Shown here: in pieces, positions 48,593 through 62,256 of the stretch
How positions within the stretch are numbered: position 1 is the stretch's first letter
Layout of the letters: the number at the start of each line of letters is the position of its first letter
DNA from: Saussurea involucrata
Lineage: Eukaryota > Streptophyta > Magnoliopsida > Asterales > Asteraceae
Reading direction: 5' to 3'
NCBI GenBank assembly: GCA_033807775.1
Contig: JAWVWS010001075.1
Span: forward strand, 124,001-188,000
DNA: 64,000 bases
Translations under genes and position numbers: made by a program
Notes under the pieces: generated by a model
What the model saw: the letters and a program-made list of their open reading frames with translations, nothing else
Told to the model about the DNA's origin: nothing
Database searches by the model: none

Positions 48593-51123
48593 AAGGATCC
48601 GGGTTGCATCAAAGGAGCTTACGTTGGGAGAAATTCTAGATTTAGCTTAAATCTAGCGACGTAAGTTCAAGTTGATTTGTGAAAACTTTGTGCATGCCAA
48701 AAATGTTATTTTCCAAATATTTGGGTGTTTTACTTGAAAATATCAATGGTTGAGTTAATGGAATAGTTTAACTCTTTTGAAATGGTTATCTTCATAATGT
48801 TGTAAAACAACCATATTTGGGGCTTTTGGATATTTTGATGTGTAGAAATCATAATATGTCATTAAAGGATTAATTACTCAAAATCATTTTTTGTTCACTT
48901 TCTTTCTCGTTTGGAGTATTGTGGACGATTTTGGTTATGTTTAGTTGAAGTGTTCTTCTCCTTCTTCATTTATGAAGATTAGGGCTTGATGTATTTGAGA
49001 TTTTGGGTTCTAAATGTTTGGGGAATGATTCTAAGTATCTGAGGATAAATACTTATGGTTGGAAACTTGTGGATCTAGGTTTTGGAAGATTTGGCCTAAA
49101 GGATCCGGGTTGCATCAAAGGAGCTTACGTTGGGAGAAATTCTAGATTTAGCTTAAATCTAGCGAGGTGAGTTCAAGGTGATTTGTGAAAACTTTGTGCA
49201 TGCCAAAAATGTTATTTTCCAAATATTTGTGTGTTTTACTTGAAAATAGCAATGGTTGAGTTAATGGAATAGTTTAACTCTTTTGAAATGGTTATTTTCA
49301 TAAATGTTGTAAAACAACCATATTTGGGGCTTTTGGATATTTTGATGTATAGAAATCATAATATGTCATTAAAGGATTAATTGCTCAAAATCATATTTTG
49401 TTCACTTTCTTTCTCGTTTGGAGTATTGTGGACGATTTTGGTTATGTTTGGTGGAAGTGTTCTTCTCCTTCTTCATTTATGAAGATTAGGGCTTGATGTA
49501 TTTGAGATTTTGGGTTCTAAATGTTTGGGAAATGATTCTAAGTATTTGAGGATAAATACTTATGGTTGGAAACTTGTGGATCTAGGTTTTGGAAGATTTG
49601 GCCTAAAGGATCCGGGTTGCATCAAAGAAGCTTACGTTGGGAGAAATTCTAGATTTAGCTTAAATCTAGCGACGTAAGTTCAAGTTGATTTGTGAAAACT
49701 TTGTGCATGCCAAAAATGTTATTTTCCAAATATTTGGGTGTTTTACTTGAAAATATCAATTGTTGAGTTAATGGAATAGTTTAACTCTTTTGAAATGGTT
49801 ATCTTCATAATGTTGTAAAACAACCATATTTGGGGCTTTTGGATATTTTGATGTGTAGAAATCATAATATGTCATTAAAGGATTAATTACTCAAAATCAT
49901 TTTTTGTTCACTTTCTTTCTCGTTTGGAGTATTGTGGACGATTTTGGTTATGTTTAGTTGAAGTGTTCTTCTCCTTCTTCATTTATGAAGATTAGGGCTT
50001 GATGTATTTGAGATTTTGGGTTCTAAATGTTTGGGGAATGATTCTAAGTATCTGAGGATAAATACTTATGGTTGGAAACTTGTGGATCTAGGTTTTGGAA
50101 GATTTGGCCTAAAGGATCCGGGTTGCATCAAAGAAGCTTACGTTGGGAGAAATTCTAGATTTAGCTTAAATCTAGCGACGTAAGTTCAAGTTGATTTGTG
50201 AAAACTTTGTGCATGCCAAAAATGTTATTTTCCAAATATTTGGGTGTTTTACTTGAAAATATCAATGGTTGAGTTAATGGAATAGTTTAACTCTTTTGAA
50301 ATGGTTATCTTCATAATGTTGTAAAACAACCATATTTGGGGCTTTTGGATATTTTGATGTGCAGAAATCATAATATGTCATTAAAGGATTAAGTACTCAA
50401 AATCATTTTTTGTTCACTTTCTTTCTCGTTTGGAGTATTGTGGACGATTTTGGTTATGTTTAGTTGAAGTGTTCTTCTCCTTCTTCATTTATGAAGATTA
50501 GGGCTTGATGTATTTGAGATTTTGGGTTCTAAATGTTTGGGAAATGATTCTAAGTATTTGAGGATAAATACTTATGGTTGGAAACTTGTGGATCTAGGTT
50601 TTGGAAGATTTGGCCTAAAGGATCCGGGTTGCATCAAAGAAGCTTACGTTGGGAGAAATTCTAGATTTAGCTTAAATCTAGCGACGTAAGTTCAAGTTGA
50701 TTTGTGAAAACTTTGTGCATGCCAAAAATGTTATTTTCCAAATATTTGGGTGTTTTACTTGAAAATATCAATGGTTGAGTTAATGGAATAGTTTAACTCT
50801 TTTGAAATGGTTATCTTCATAATGTTGTAAAACAACCATATTTGGGGCTTTTGGATATTTTGATGTGCAGAAATCATAATATGTCATTAAAGGATTAAGT
50901 ACTCAAAATCATTTTTTGTTCACTTTCTTTCTCGTTTGGAGTATTGTGGACGATTTTGGTTATGTTTAGTTGAAGTGTTCTTCTCCTTCTTCATTTATGA
51001 AGATTAGGCCTTGATGTATTTGAGATTTTGGGTTCTAAATGTTTGGGGAATGATTCTAAGTATCTGAGGATAAATACTTATGGTTGGAAACTTGTGGATC
51101 TAGGTTTTGGAAGATTTGGCCTA
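48593..51123 (+). repeat. HOR V copy 4, altered end: J-K-I-H-H
   Basis: Monomers start at 48593, 49099, 49606, 50112 and 50618. The fourth has GTGCAG, AAGTACTC and GGGAAATG but GATCTAGG instead of GATCTTGG. The fifth repeats GTGCAG and AAGTACTC where C is expected, but ends C-like with GGGGAATG and ATCTGAGG and has ATTAGGCCTT. This suggests recombination between adjacent H and C copies. Confidence 0.85.
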
Positions 51124-53148
51124 AAGGATCCGGGTTGCATCAAAGGAGCTTACGTTGGGAGAAATTCTAGATTTAGCTTAAATCTAGCGAGGTGAGTTCA
51201 AGGTGATTTGTGAAAACTTTGTGCATGCCAAAAATGTTATTTTCCAAATATTTGTGTGTTTTACTTGAAAATAGCAATGGTTGAGTTAATGGAATAGTTT
51301 AACTCTTTTGAAATGGTTATTTTCATAAATGTTGTAAAACAACCATATTTGGGGCTTTTGGATATTTTGATGTATAGAAATCATAATATGTCATTAAAGG
51401 ATTAATTGCCCAAAATCATATTTTGTTCACTTTCTTTCTCGTTTGGAGTATTGTGGACGATTTTGGTTATGTTTAGTGGAAGTGTTCTTCTCCTTCTTCA
51501 TTTATGAAGATTAGGGCTTGATGTATTTGAGATTTTGGGTTCTAAATGTTTGGGGAATGATTCTAAGTATTTGAGGATAAATACTTATGGTTGGAAACTT
51601 GTGGATCTAGGTTTTGGAAGAATTGGCCTAAAGGATCCGGGTTGCATCAAAGGAGCTTACGTTGGGAGAAATTCTAGATTTAGCTTAAATCTAGCGAGGT
51701 GAGTTCAAGGTGATTTGTGAAAACTTTGTGCATGCCAAAAATGTTATTTTCCAAATATTTGTGTGTTTTACTTGAAAATATCAATGGTTGAGTTAATGGA
51801 ATAGTTTAACTCTTTTGAAATGGTTATCTTCATAAATGTTGTAAAACAACCATATTTGTGGCTTTTGGATATTTTGATGTGTAGAAATCATAATATGTCA
51901 TTAAAGGATTAATTGCTCAAAATCATATTTTGTTCACTTTCTTTCTCGTTTGGAGTATTGTGGAAATTTTGGTTATGTTTAGTAGAAGTGTTCTTCTCCT
52001 TCTTCATTTATGAAGATTAGGGCTTGATGTATTTGAGATTTTGGGTTCTAAATGTTTGGGAAATGATTCTAAGTATTTGAGGATAAATACTTATGGTTGG
52101 AAACTTGTGGATCTAGGTTTTGGAAGATTTGGCCTAAAGGATCCGGGTTGCATCAAAGAAGCTTACGTTGGGAGAAATTCTAGATTTAGCTTAAATCTAG
52201 CGACGTAAGTTCAAGTTGATTTGTGAAAACTTTGTGCATGCCAAAAATGTTATTTTCCAAATATTTGGGTGTTTTACTTGAAAATATCAATTGTTGAGTT
52301 AATGGAATAGTTTAACTCTTTTGAAATGGTTATCTTCATAATGTTGTAAAACAACCATATTTGGGGCTTTTGGATATTTTGATGTGTAGAAATCATAATA
52401 TGTCATTAAAGGATTAATTACTCAAAATCATTTTTTGTTCACTTTCTTTCTCGTTTGGAGTATTGTGGACGATTTTGGTTATGTTTAGTTGAAGTGTTCT
52501 TCTCCTTCTTCATTTATGAAGATTAGGGCTTGATGTATTTGAGATTTTGGGTTCTAAATGTTTGGGGAATGATTCTAAGTATCTGAGGATAAATACTTAT
52601 GGTTGGAAACTTGTGGATCTAGGTTTTGGAAGATTTGGCCTAAAGGATCCGGGTTGCATCAAAGAAGCTTACGTTGGGAGAAATTCTAGATTTAGCTTAA
52701 ATCTAGCGACGTAAGTTCAAGTTGATTTGTGAAAACTTTGTGCATGCCAAAAATGTTATTTTCCAAATATTTGGGTGTTTTACTTGAAAATATCAATGGT
52801 TGAGTTAATGGAATAGTTTAACTCTTTTGAAATGGTTATCTTCATAATGTTGTAAAACAACCATATTTGGGGCTTTTGGATATTTTGATGTGCAGAAATC
52901 ATAATATGTCATTAAAGGATTAATTACTCAAAATCATTTTTTGTTCACTTTCTTTCTCGTTTGGAGTATTGTGGACGATTTTGGTTATGTTTAGTTGAAG
53001 TGTTCTTCTCCTTCTTCATTTATGAAGATTAGGGCTTGATGTATTTGAGATTTTGGGTTCTAAATGTTTGGGGAATGATTCTAAGTATCTGAGGATAAAT
53101 ACTTATGGTTGGAAACTTGTGGATCTAGGTTTTGGAAGATTTGGCCTA
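51124..53148 (+). repeat. HOR VI copy 1: L-G-I-Cc, 2,025 bp
   Basis: Monomers start at 51124, 51631, 52137 and 52643. L has AATAGCAATGG, GCCC, TAGTGGAAG, GGGGAATG, ATTTGAGG and a private GAAGAATTGG near its end. G has TTTGTGGCT and GTGGAAATTT; I has CAATTG; Cc has GTGCAG with ATTACTC. Confidence 0.9.
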
Positions 53149-55173
53149 AAGGATCCGGGTTGCATCAAAGGAGCTTACGTTGGGAGAAATTCTAGATTTA
53201 GCTTAAATCTAGCGAGGTGAGTTCAAGGTGATTTGTGAAAACTTTGTGCATGCCAAAAATGTTATTTTCCAAATATTTGTGTGTTTTACTTGAAAATAGC
53301 AATGGTTGAGTTAATGGAATAGTTTAACTCTTTTGAAATGGTTATTTTCATAAATGTTGTAAAACAACCATATTTGGGGCTTTTGGATATTTTGATGTAT
53401 AGAAATCATAATATGTCATTAAAGGATTAATTGCCCAAAATCATATTTTGTTCACTTTCTTTCTCGTTTGGAGTATTGTGGACGATTTTGGTTATGTTTA
53501 GTGGAAGTGTTCTTCTCCTTCTTCATTTATGAAGATTAGGGCTTGATGTATTTGAGATTTTGGGTTCTAAATGTTTGGGGAATGATTCTAAGTATTTGAG
53601 GATAAATACTTATGGTTGGAAACTTGTGGATCTAGGTTTTGGAAGAATTGGCCTAAAGGATCCGGGTTGCATCAAAGGAGCTTACGTTGGGAGAAATTCT
53701 AGATTTAGCTTAAATCTAGCGAGGTGAGTTCAAGGTGATTTGTGAAAACTTTGTGCATGCCAAAAATGTTATTTTCCAAATATTTGTGTGTTTTACTTGA
53801 AAATATCAATGGTTGAGTTAATGGAATAGTTTAACTCTTTTGAAATGGTTATCTTCATAAATGTTGTAAAACAACCATATTTGTGGCTTTTGGATATTTT
53901 GATGTATAGAAATCATAATATGTCATTAAAGGATTAATTGCTCAAAATCATATTTTGTTCACTTTCTTTCTCGTTTGGAGTATTGTGGAAATTTTGGTTA
54001 TGTTTAGTAGAAGTGTTCTTCTCCTTCTTCATTTATGAAGATTAGGGCTTGATGTATTTGAGATTTTGGGTTCTAAATGTTTGGGAAATGATTCTAAGTA
54101 TTTGAGGATAAATACTTATGGTTGGAAACTTGTGGATCTAGGTTTTGGAAGATTTGGCCTAAAGGATCCGGGTTGCATCAAAGAAGCTTACGTTGGGAGA
54201 AATTCTAGATTTAGCTTAAATCTAGCGACGTAAGTTCAAGTTGATTTGTGAAAACTTTGTGCATGCCAAAAATGTTATTTTCCAAATATTTGGGTGTTTT
54301 ACTTGAAAATATCAATTGTTGAGTTAATGGAATAGTTTAACTCTTTTGAAATGGTTATCTTCATAATGTTGTAAAACAACCATATTTGGGGCTTTTGGAT
54401 ATTTTGATGTGTAGAAATCATAATATGTCATTAAAGGATTAATTACTCAAAATCATTTTTTGTTCACTTTCTTTCTCGTTTGGAGTATTGTGGACGATTT
54501 TGGTTATGTTTAGTTGAAGTGTTCTTCTCCTTCTTCATTTATGAAGATTAGGGCTTGATGTATTTGAGATTTTGGGTTCTAAATGTTTGGGGAATGATTC
54601 TAAGTATCTGAGGATAAATACTTATGGTTGGAAACTTGTGGATCTAGGTTTTGGAAGATTTGGCCTAAAGGATCCGGGTTGCATCAAAGAAGCTTACGTT
54701 GGGAGAAATTCTAGATTTAGCTTAAATCTAGCGACGTAAGTTCAAGTTGATTTGTGAAAACTTTGTGCATGCCAAAAATGTTATTTTCCAAATATTTGGG
54801 TGTTTTACTTGAAAATATCAATGGTTGAGTTAATGGAATAGTTTAACTCTTTTGAAATGGTTATCTTCATAATGTTGTAAAACAACCATATTTGGGGCTT
54901 TTGGATATTTTGATGTGCAGAAATCATAATATGTCATTAAAGGATTAATTACTCAAAATCATTTTTTGTTCACTTTCTTTCTCGTTTGGAGTATTGTGGA
55001 CGATTTTGGTTATGTTTAGTTGAAGTGTTCTTCTCCTTCTTCATTTATGAAGATTAGGGCTTGATGTATTTGAGATTTTGGGTTCTAAATGTTTGGGGAA
55101 TGATTCTAAGTATCTGAGGATAAATACTTATGGTTGGAAACTTGTGGATCTAGGTTTTGGAAGATTTGGCCTA
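53149..55173 (+). repeat. HOR VI copy 2: L-G-I-Cc, 2,025 bp
   Basis: Monomers start at 53149, 53656, 54162 and 54668. It shares GAAGAATTGG in L with copy 1 only. G here has GTATAG instead of GTGTAG, a small difference that could be conversion from an L or D neighbour. Confidence 0.9.
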
Positions 55174-57198
55174 AAGGATCCGGGTTGCATCAAAGGAGCT
55201 TACGTTGGGAGAAATTCTAGATTTAGCTTAAATCTAGCGAGGTGAGTTCAAGGTGATTTGTGAAAACTTTGTGCATGCCAAAAATGTTATTTTCCAAATA
55301 TTTGTGTGTTTTACTTGAAAATAGCAATGGTTGAGTTAATGGAATAGTTTAACTCTTTTGAAATGGTTATTTTCATAAATGTTGTAAAACAACCATATTT
55401 GGGGCTTTTGGATATTTTGATGTATAGAAATCATAATATGTCATTAAAGGATTAATTGCCCAAAATCATATTTTGTTCACTTTCTTTCTCGTTTGGAGTA
55501 TTGTGGACGATTTTGGTTATGTTTAGTGGAAGTGTTCTTCTCCTTCTTCATTTATGAAGATTAGGGCTTGATGTATTTGAGATTTTGGGTTCTAAATGTT
55601 TGGGGAATGATTCTAAGTATTTGAGGATAAATACTTATGGTTGGAAACTTGTGGATCTAGGTTTTGGAAGATTTGGCCTAAAGGATCCGGGTTGCATCAA
55701 AGGAGCTTACGTTGGGAGAAATTCTAGATTTAGCTTAAATCTAGCGAGGTGAGTTCAAGGTGATTTGTGAAAACTTTGTGCATGCCAAAAATGTTATTTT
55801 CCCAATATTTGTGTGTTTTACTTGAAAATATCAATGGTTGAGTTAATGGAATAGTTTAACTCTTTTGAAATGGTTATCTTCATAAATGTTGTAAAACAAC
55901 CATATTTGTGGCTTTTGGATATTTTGATGTGTAGAAATCATAATATGTCATTAAAGGATTAATTGCTCAAAATCATATTTTGTTCACTTTCTTTCTCGTT
56001 TGGAGTATTGTGGAAATTTTGGTTATGTTTAGTAGAAGTGTTCTTCTCCTTCTTCATTTATGAAGATTAGGGCTTGATGTATTTGAGATTTTGGGTTCTA
56101 AATGTTTGGGAAATGATTCTAAGTATTTGAGGATAAATACTTATGGTTGGAAACTTGTGGATCTAGGTTTTGGAAGATTTGGCCTAAAGGATCCGGGTTG
56201 CATCAAAGAAGCTTACGTTGGGAGAAATTCTAGATTTAGCTTAAATCTAGCGACGTAAGTTCAAGTTGATTTGTGAAAACTTTGTGCATGCCAAAAATGT
56301 TATTTTCCAAATATTTGGGTGTTTTACTTGAAAATATCAATTGTTGAGTTAATGGAATAGTTTAACTCTTTTGAAATGGTTATCTTCATAATGTTGTAAA
56401 ACAACCATATTTGGGGCTTTTGGATATTTTGATGTGTAGAAATCATAATATGTCATTAAAGGATTAATTACTCAAAATCATTTTTTGTTCACTTTCTTTC
56501 TCGTTTGGAGTATTGTGGACGATTTTGGTTATGTTTAGTTGAAGTGTTCTTCTCCTTCTTCATTTATGAAGATTAGGGCTTGATGTATTTGAGATTTTGG
56601 GTTCTAAATGTTTGGGGAATGATTCTAAGTATCTGAGGATAAATACTTATGGTTGGAAACTTGTGGATCTAGGTTTTGGAAGATTTGGCCTAAAGGATCC
56701 GGGTTGCATCAAAGAAGCTTACGTTGGGAGAAATTCTAGATTTAGCTTAAATCTAGCGACGTAAGTTCAAGTTGATTTGTGAAAACTTTGTGCATGCCAA
56801 AAATGTTATTTTCCAAATATTTGGGTGTTTTACTTGAAAATATCAATGGTTGAGTTAATGGAATAGTTTAACTCTTTTGAAATGGTTATCTTCATAATGT
56901 TGTAAAACAACCATATTTGGGGCTTTTGGATATTTTGATGTGCAGAAATCATAATATGTCATTAAAGGATTAATTACTCAAAATCATTTTTTGTTCACTT
57001 TCTTTCTCGTTTGGAGTATTGTGGACGATTTTGGTTATGTTTAGTTGAAGTGTTCTTCTCCTTCTTCATTTATGAAGATTAGGGCTTGATGTATTTGAGA
57101 TTTTGGGTTCTAAATGTTTGGGAAATGATTCTAAGTATTTGAGGATAAATACTTATGGTTGGAAACTTGTGGATCTTGGTTTTGGAAGATTTGGCCTA
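55174..57198 (+). repeat. HOR VI copy 3: L-G-I-H', 2,025 bp
   Basis: Monomers start at 55174, 55681, 56187 and 56693. L has the usual GAAGATTTGG. G has a private TTTTCCCAATA. The last monomer ends GGGAAATG, ATTTGAGG, GATCTTGG as in H' instead of Cc. Confidence 0.88.
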
Positions 57199-59220
57199 AA
57201 GGATCCGGGTTGCATCAAAGAAGCTTACGTTGGGAGAAATTCTAGATTTAGCTTAAATCTAGCGACGTAAGTTCAAGTTGATTTGTGAAAACTTTGTGCA
57301 TGCCAAAAATGTTATTTTCCAAATATTTGGGTGTTTTACTTGAAAATATCAATGGTTGAGTTAATGGAATAGTTTAACTCTTTTGAAATGGTTATCTTCA
57401 TAATGTTGTAAAACAACCATATTTGGGGCTTTTGGATATTTTGATGTATAGAAATCATAATATGTCATTAAAGGATTAATTGCCCAAAATCATATTTTGT
57501 TCACTTTCTTTCTCGTTTGGAGTATTGTGGACGATTTTGGTTATGTTTAGTGGAAGTGTTCTTCTCCTTCTTCATTTATGAAGATTAGGGCTTGATGTAT
57601 TTGAGATTTTGGGTTCTAAATGTTTGGGGAATGATTCTAAGTATTTGAGGATAAATACTTATGGTTGGAAACTTGTGGATCTAGGTTTTGGAAGATTTGG
57701 CCTAAAGGATCCGGGTTGCATCAAAGGAGCTTACGTTGGGAGAAATTCTAGATTTAGCTTAAATCTAGCGAGGTGAGTTCAAGGTGATTTGTGAAAACTT
57801 TGTGCATGCCAAAAATGTTATTTTCCAAATATTTGTGTGTTTTACTTGAAAATATCAATGGTTGAGTTAATGGAATAGTTTAACTCTTTTGAAATGGTTA
57901 TCTTCATAAATGTTGTAAAACAACCATATTTGTGGCTTTTGGATATTTTGATGTGTAGAAATCATAATATGTCATTAAAGGATTAATTGCTCAAAATCAT
58001 ATTTTGTTCACTTTCTTTCTCGTTTGGAGTATTGTGGAAATTTTGGTTATGTTTAGTAGAAGTGTTCTTCTCCTTCTTCATTTATGAAGATTAGGGCTTG
58101 ATGTATTTGAGATTTTAGGTTCTAAATGTTTGGGAAATGATTCTAAGTATTTGAGGATAAATACTTATGGTTGGAAACTTGTGGATAGGTTTTGGAAGAT
58201 TTGGCCTAAAGGATCCGGGTTGCATCAAAGAAGCTTACGTTGGGAGAAATTCTAGATTTAGCTTAAATCTAGCGACGTAAGTTCAAGTTGATTTGTGAAA
58301 ACTTTGTGCATGCCAAAAATGTTATTTTCCAAATATTTGGGTGTTTTACTTGAAAATATCAATGGTTGAGTTAATGGAATAGTTTAACTCTTTTGAAATG
58401 GTTATCTTCATAATGTTGTAAAACAACCATATTTGGGGCTTTTGGATATTTTGATGTGTAGAAATCATAATATGTCATTAAAGGATTAATTACTCAAAAT
58501 CATTTTTTGTTCACTTTCTTTCTCGTTTGGAGTATTGTGGACGATTTTGGTTATGTTTAGTTGAAGTGTTTTTCTCCTTCTTCATTTATGAAGATTAGGG
58601 CTTGATGTATTTGAGATTTTGGGTTCTAAATGTTTGGGAAATGATTCTAAGTATTTGAGGATAAATACTTATGGTTGGAAACTTGTGGATCTAGGTTTTG
58701 GAAGATTTGGCCTAAAGGATCCGGGTTGCATCAAAGAAGCTTACGTTGGGAGAAATTCTAGATTTAGCTTAAATCTAGCGACGTAAGTTCAAGTTGATTT
58801 GTGAAAACTTTGTGCATGCCAAAAATGTTATTTTCCAAATATTTGGGTGTTTTACTTGAAAATATCAATGGTTGAGTTAATGGAATAGTTTAACTCTTTT
58901 GAAATGGTTATCTTCATAATGTTGTAAAACAACCATATTTGGGGCTTTTGGATATTTTGATGTGTAGAAATCATAATATGTCATTAAAGGATTAATTACT
59001 CAAAATCATTTTTTGTTCACTTTCTTTCTCGTTTGGAGTATTGTGGACGATTTTGGTTATGTTTAGTTGAAGTGTTCTTCTCCTTCTTCATTTATGAAGA
59101 TTAGGGCTTGATGTATTTGAGATTTTGGGTTCTAAATGTTTGGGGAATGATTCTAAGTATCTGAGGATAAATACTTATGGTTGGAAACTTGTGGATCTAG
59201 GTTTTGGAAGATTTGGCCTA
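57199..59220 (+). repeat. C/L hybrid, G, C', C monomers
   Basis: Monomers start at 57199, 57705, 58209 and 58715. The first has a C front through CATAATG and then GTATAG, GCCC, TAGTGGAAG, GGGGAATG and ATTTGAGG as in L; the switch lies at about positions 207-251. The second (504 bp) lacks CT of GATCTAGG at 58186/58187 and has GATTTTAGG. The third has GTGTTTTTCTCC and GGGAAATG. Confidence 0.83.
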
Positions 59221-60232
59221 AAGGATCCGGGTTGCATCAAAGAAGCTTACGTTGGGAGAAATTCTAGATTTAGCTTAAATCTAGCGACGTAAGTTCAAGT
59301 TGATTTGTGAAAACTTTGTGCATGCCAAAAATGTTATTTTCCAAATATTTGGGTGTTTTACTTGAAAATATCAATGGTTGAGTTAATGGAATAGTTTAAC
59401 TCTTTTGAAATGGTTATCTTCATAAATGTTGTAAAACAACCATATTTGTGGCTTTTGGATATTTTGATGTGTAGAAATCATAATATGTCATTAAAGGATT
59501 AATTGCTCAAAATCATATTTTGTTCACTTTCTTTCTCGTTTGGAGTATTGTGGAAATTTTGGTTATGTTTAGTAGAAGTGTACTTCTCCTTCTTCATTTA
59601 TGAAGATTAGGGCTTGATGTATTTGAGATTTTGGGTTCTAAATGTTTGGGAAATGATTCTAAGTATTTGAGGATAAATACTTATGGTTGGAAACTTGTGG
59701 ATCTAGGTTTTGGAAGATTTGGCCTAAAGGATCCGGGTTGCATCAAAGAATCTTACGTTGGGAGAAATTCTAGATTTAGCTTAAATCTAGCGACGTAAGT
59801 TCAAGTTGATTTGTGAAAACTTTGTGCATGCCAAAAATGTTATTTTCCAAATATTTGGGTGTTTTACTTGAAAATATCAATGGTTGAGTTAATGGAATAG
59901 TTTAACTCTTTTGAAATGGTTATCTTCATAAATGTTGTAAAACAACCATATTTGTGGCTTTTGGATATTTTGATGTGTAGAAATCATAATATGTCATTAA
60001 AGGATTAATTGCTCAAAATCATATTTTGTTCACTTTCTTTCTCGTTTGGAGTATTGTGGAAATTTTGGTTATGTTTAGTAGAAGTGTTCTTCTCCTTCTT
60101 CATTTATGAAGATTAGGGCTTGATGTATTTGAGATTTTGGGTTCTAAATGTTTGGGAAATGATTCTAAGTATTTGAGGATAAATACTTATGGTTGGAAAC
60201 TTGTGGATCTAGGTTTTGGAAGATTTGGCCTA
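59221..60232 (+). repeat. Two C/G hybrid monomers in tandem
   Basis: Both start like C (GACGTAAG, GGGTG) and turn G-like from CATAAATG on (TTTGTGGCT, GTGGAAATTT, TAGTAGAAG, GGGAAATG). The switch lies at about positions 132-205. They start at 59221 and 59727. The first has GTGTACTTCTCC; the second has lost HindIII through GAATCTTACG (T at 59751). A third such hybrid begins at 62257. Confidence 0.85.
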
Positions 60233-62256
60233 AAGGATCCGGGTTGCATCAAAGAAGCTTACGTTGGGAGAAATTCTAGATTTAGCTTAAATCTAGCGAC
60301 GTAAGTTCAAGTTGATTTGTGAAAACTTTGTGCATGCCAAAAATGTTATTTTCCAAATATTTGGGTGTTTTACTTGAAAATATCAATTGTTGAGTTAATG
60401 GAATAGTTTAACTCTTTTGAAATGGTTATCTTCATAATGTTGTAAAACAACCATATTTGGGGCTTTTGGATATTTTGATGTGTAGAAATCATAATATGTC
60501 ATTAAAGGATTAATTACTCAAAATCATTTTTTGTTCACTTTCTTTCTCGTTTGGAGTATTGTGGACGATTTTGGTTATGTTTAGTTGAAGTGTTCTTCTC
60601 CTTCTTCATTTATGAAGATTAGGGCTTGATGTATTTGAGATTTTGGGTTCTAAATGTTTGGGGAATGATTCTAAGTATCTGAGGATAAATACTTATGGTT
60701 GGAAACTTGTGGATCTAGGTTTTGGAAGATTTGGCCTAAAGGATCCGGGTTGCATCAAAGAAGCTTACGTTGGGAGAAATTCTAGATTTAGCTTAAATCT
60801 AGCGACGTAAGTTCAAGTTGATTTGTGAAAACTTTGTGCATGCCAAAAATGTTATTTTCCAAATATTTGGGTGTTTTACTTGTAAATATCAATGGTTGAG
60901 TTAATGGAATAGTTTAACTCTTTTGAAATGGTTATCTTCATAATGTTGTAAAACAACCATATTTGGGGCTTTTGGATATTTTGATGTGCAGAAATCATAA
61001 TATGTCATTAAAGGATTAATTACTCAAAATCATTTTTTGTTCACTTTCTTTCTCGTTTGGAGTATTGTGGACGATTTTGGTTATGTTTAGTTGAAGTGTT
61101 CTTCTCCTTCTTCATTTATGAAGATTAGGGCTTGATGTATTTGAGATTTTGGGTTCTAAATGTTTGGGAAATGATTCTAAGTATTTGAGGATAAATACTT
61201 ATGGTTGGAAACTTGTGGATCTAGGTTTTGGAAGATTTGGCCTAAAGGATCCGGGTTGCATCAAAGAAGCTTACGTTGGGAGAAATTCTAGATTTAGCTT
61301 AAATCTAGCGACGTAAGTTCAAGTTGATTTGTGAAAACTTTGTGCATGCCAAAAATGTTATTTTCCAAATATTTGGGTGTTTTACTTGAAAATATCAATG
61401 GTTGAGTTAATGGAATAGTTTAACTCTTTTGAAATGGTTATCTTCATAATGTTGTAAAACAACCATATTTGGGGCTTTTGGATATTTTGATGTGTAGAAA
61501 TCATAATATGTCATTAAAGGATTAATTACTCAAAATCATTTTTTGTTCACTTTCTTTCTCGTTTGGAGTATTGTGGACGATTTTGGTTATGTTTAGTTGA
61601 AGTGTTCTTCTCCTTCTTCATTTATGAAGATTAGGGCTTGATGTATTTGAGATTTTGGGTTCTAAATGTTTGGGGAATGATTCTAAGTATCTGAGGATAA
61701 ATACTTATGGTTGGAAACTTGTGGATCTAGGTTTTGGAAGATTTGGCCTAAAGGATCCGGGTTGCATCAAAGAAGCTTACGTTGGGAGAAATTCTAGATT
61801 TAGCTTAAATCTAGCGACGTAAGTTCAAGTTGATTTGTGAAAACTTTGTGCATGCCAAAAATGTTATTTTCCAAATATTTGGGTGTTTTACTTGAAAATA
61901 TCAATGGTTGAGTTAATGGAATAGTTTAACTCTTTTGAAATGGTTATCTTCATAATGTTGTAAAACAACCATATTTGGGGCTTTTGGATATTTTGATGTG
62001 CATAAATCATAATATGTCATTAAAGGATTAATTACTCAAAATCATTTTTTGTTCACTTTCTTTCTCGTTTGGAGTATTGTGGACGATTTTGGTTATGTTT
62101 AGTTGAAGTGTTCTTCTCCTTCTTCATTTATGAAGATTAGGGCTTGATGTATTTGAGATTTTGGGTTCTAAATGTTTGGGAAATGATTCTAAGTATTTGA
62201 GGATAAATACTTATGGTTGGAAACTTGTGGATCTTGGTTTTGGAAGATTTGGCCTA
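59727..62256 (+). repeat. HOR VII copy 1: C/G hybrid-I-H'-C-H', about 2,530 bp
   Basis: Monomers start at 59727, 60233, 60739, 61245 and 61751. The third has the private TTGTAAATATC with GTGCAG and GATCTAGG. The last has GTGCATAAATC and GATCTTGG. The first four monomers are matched in order by those starting at 62257. Confidence 0.83.
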
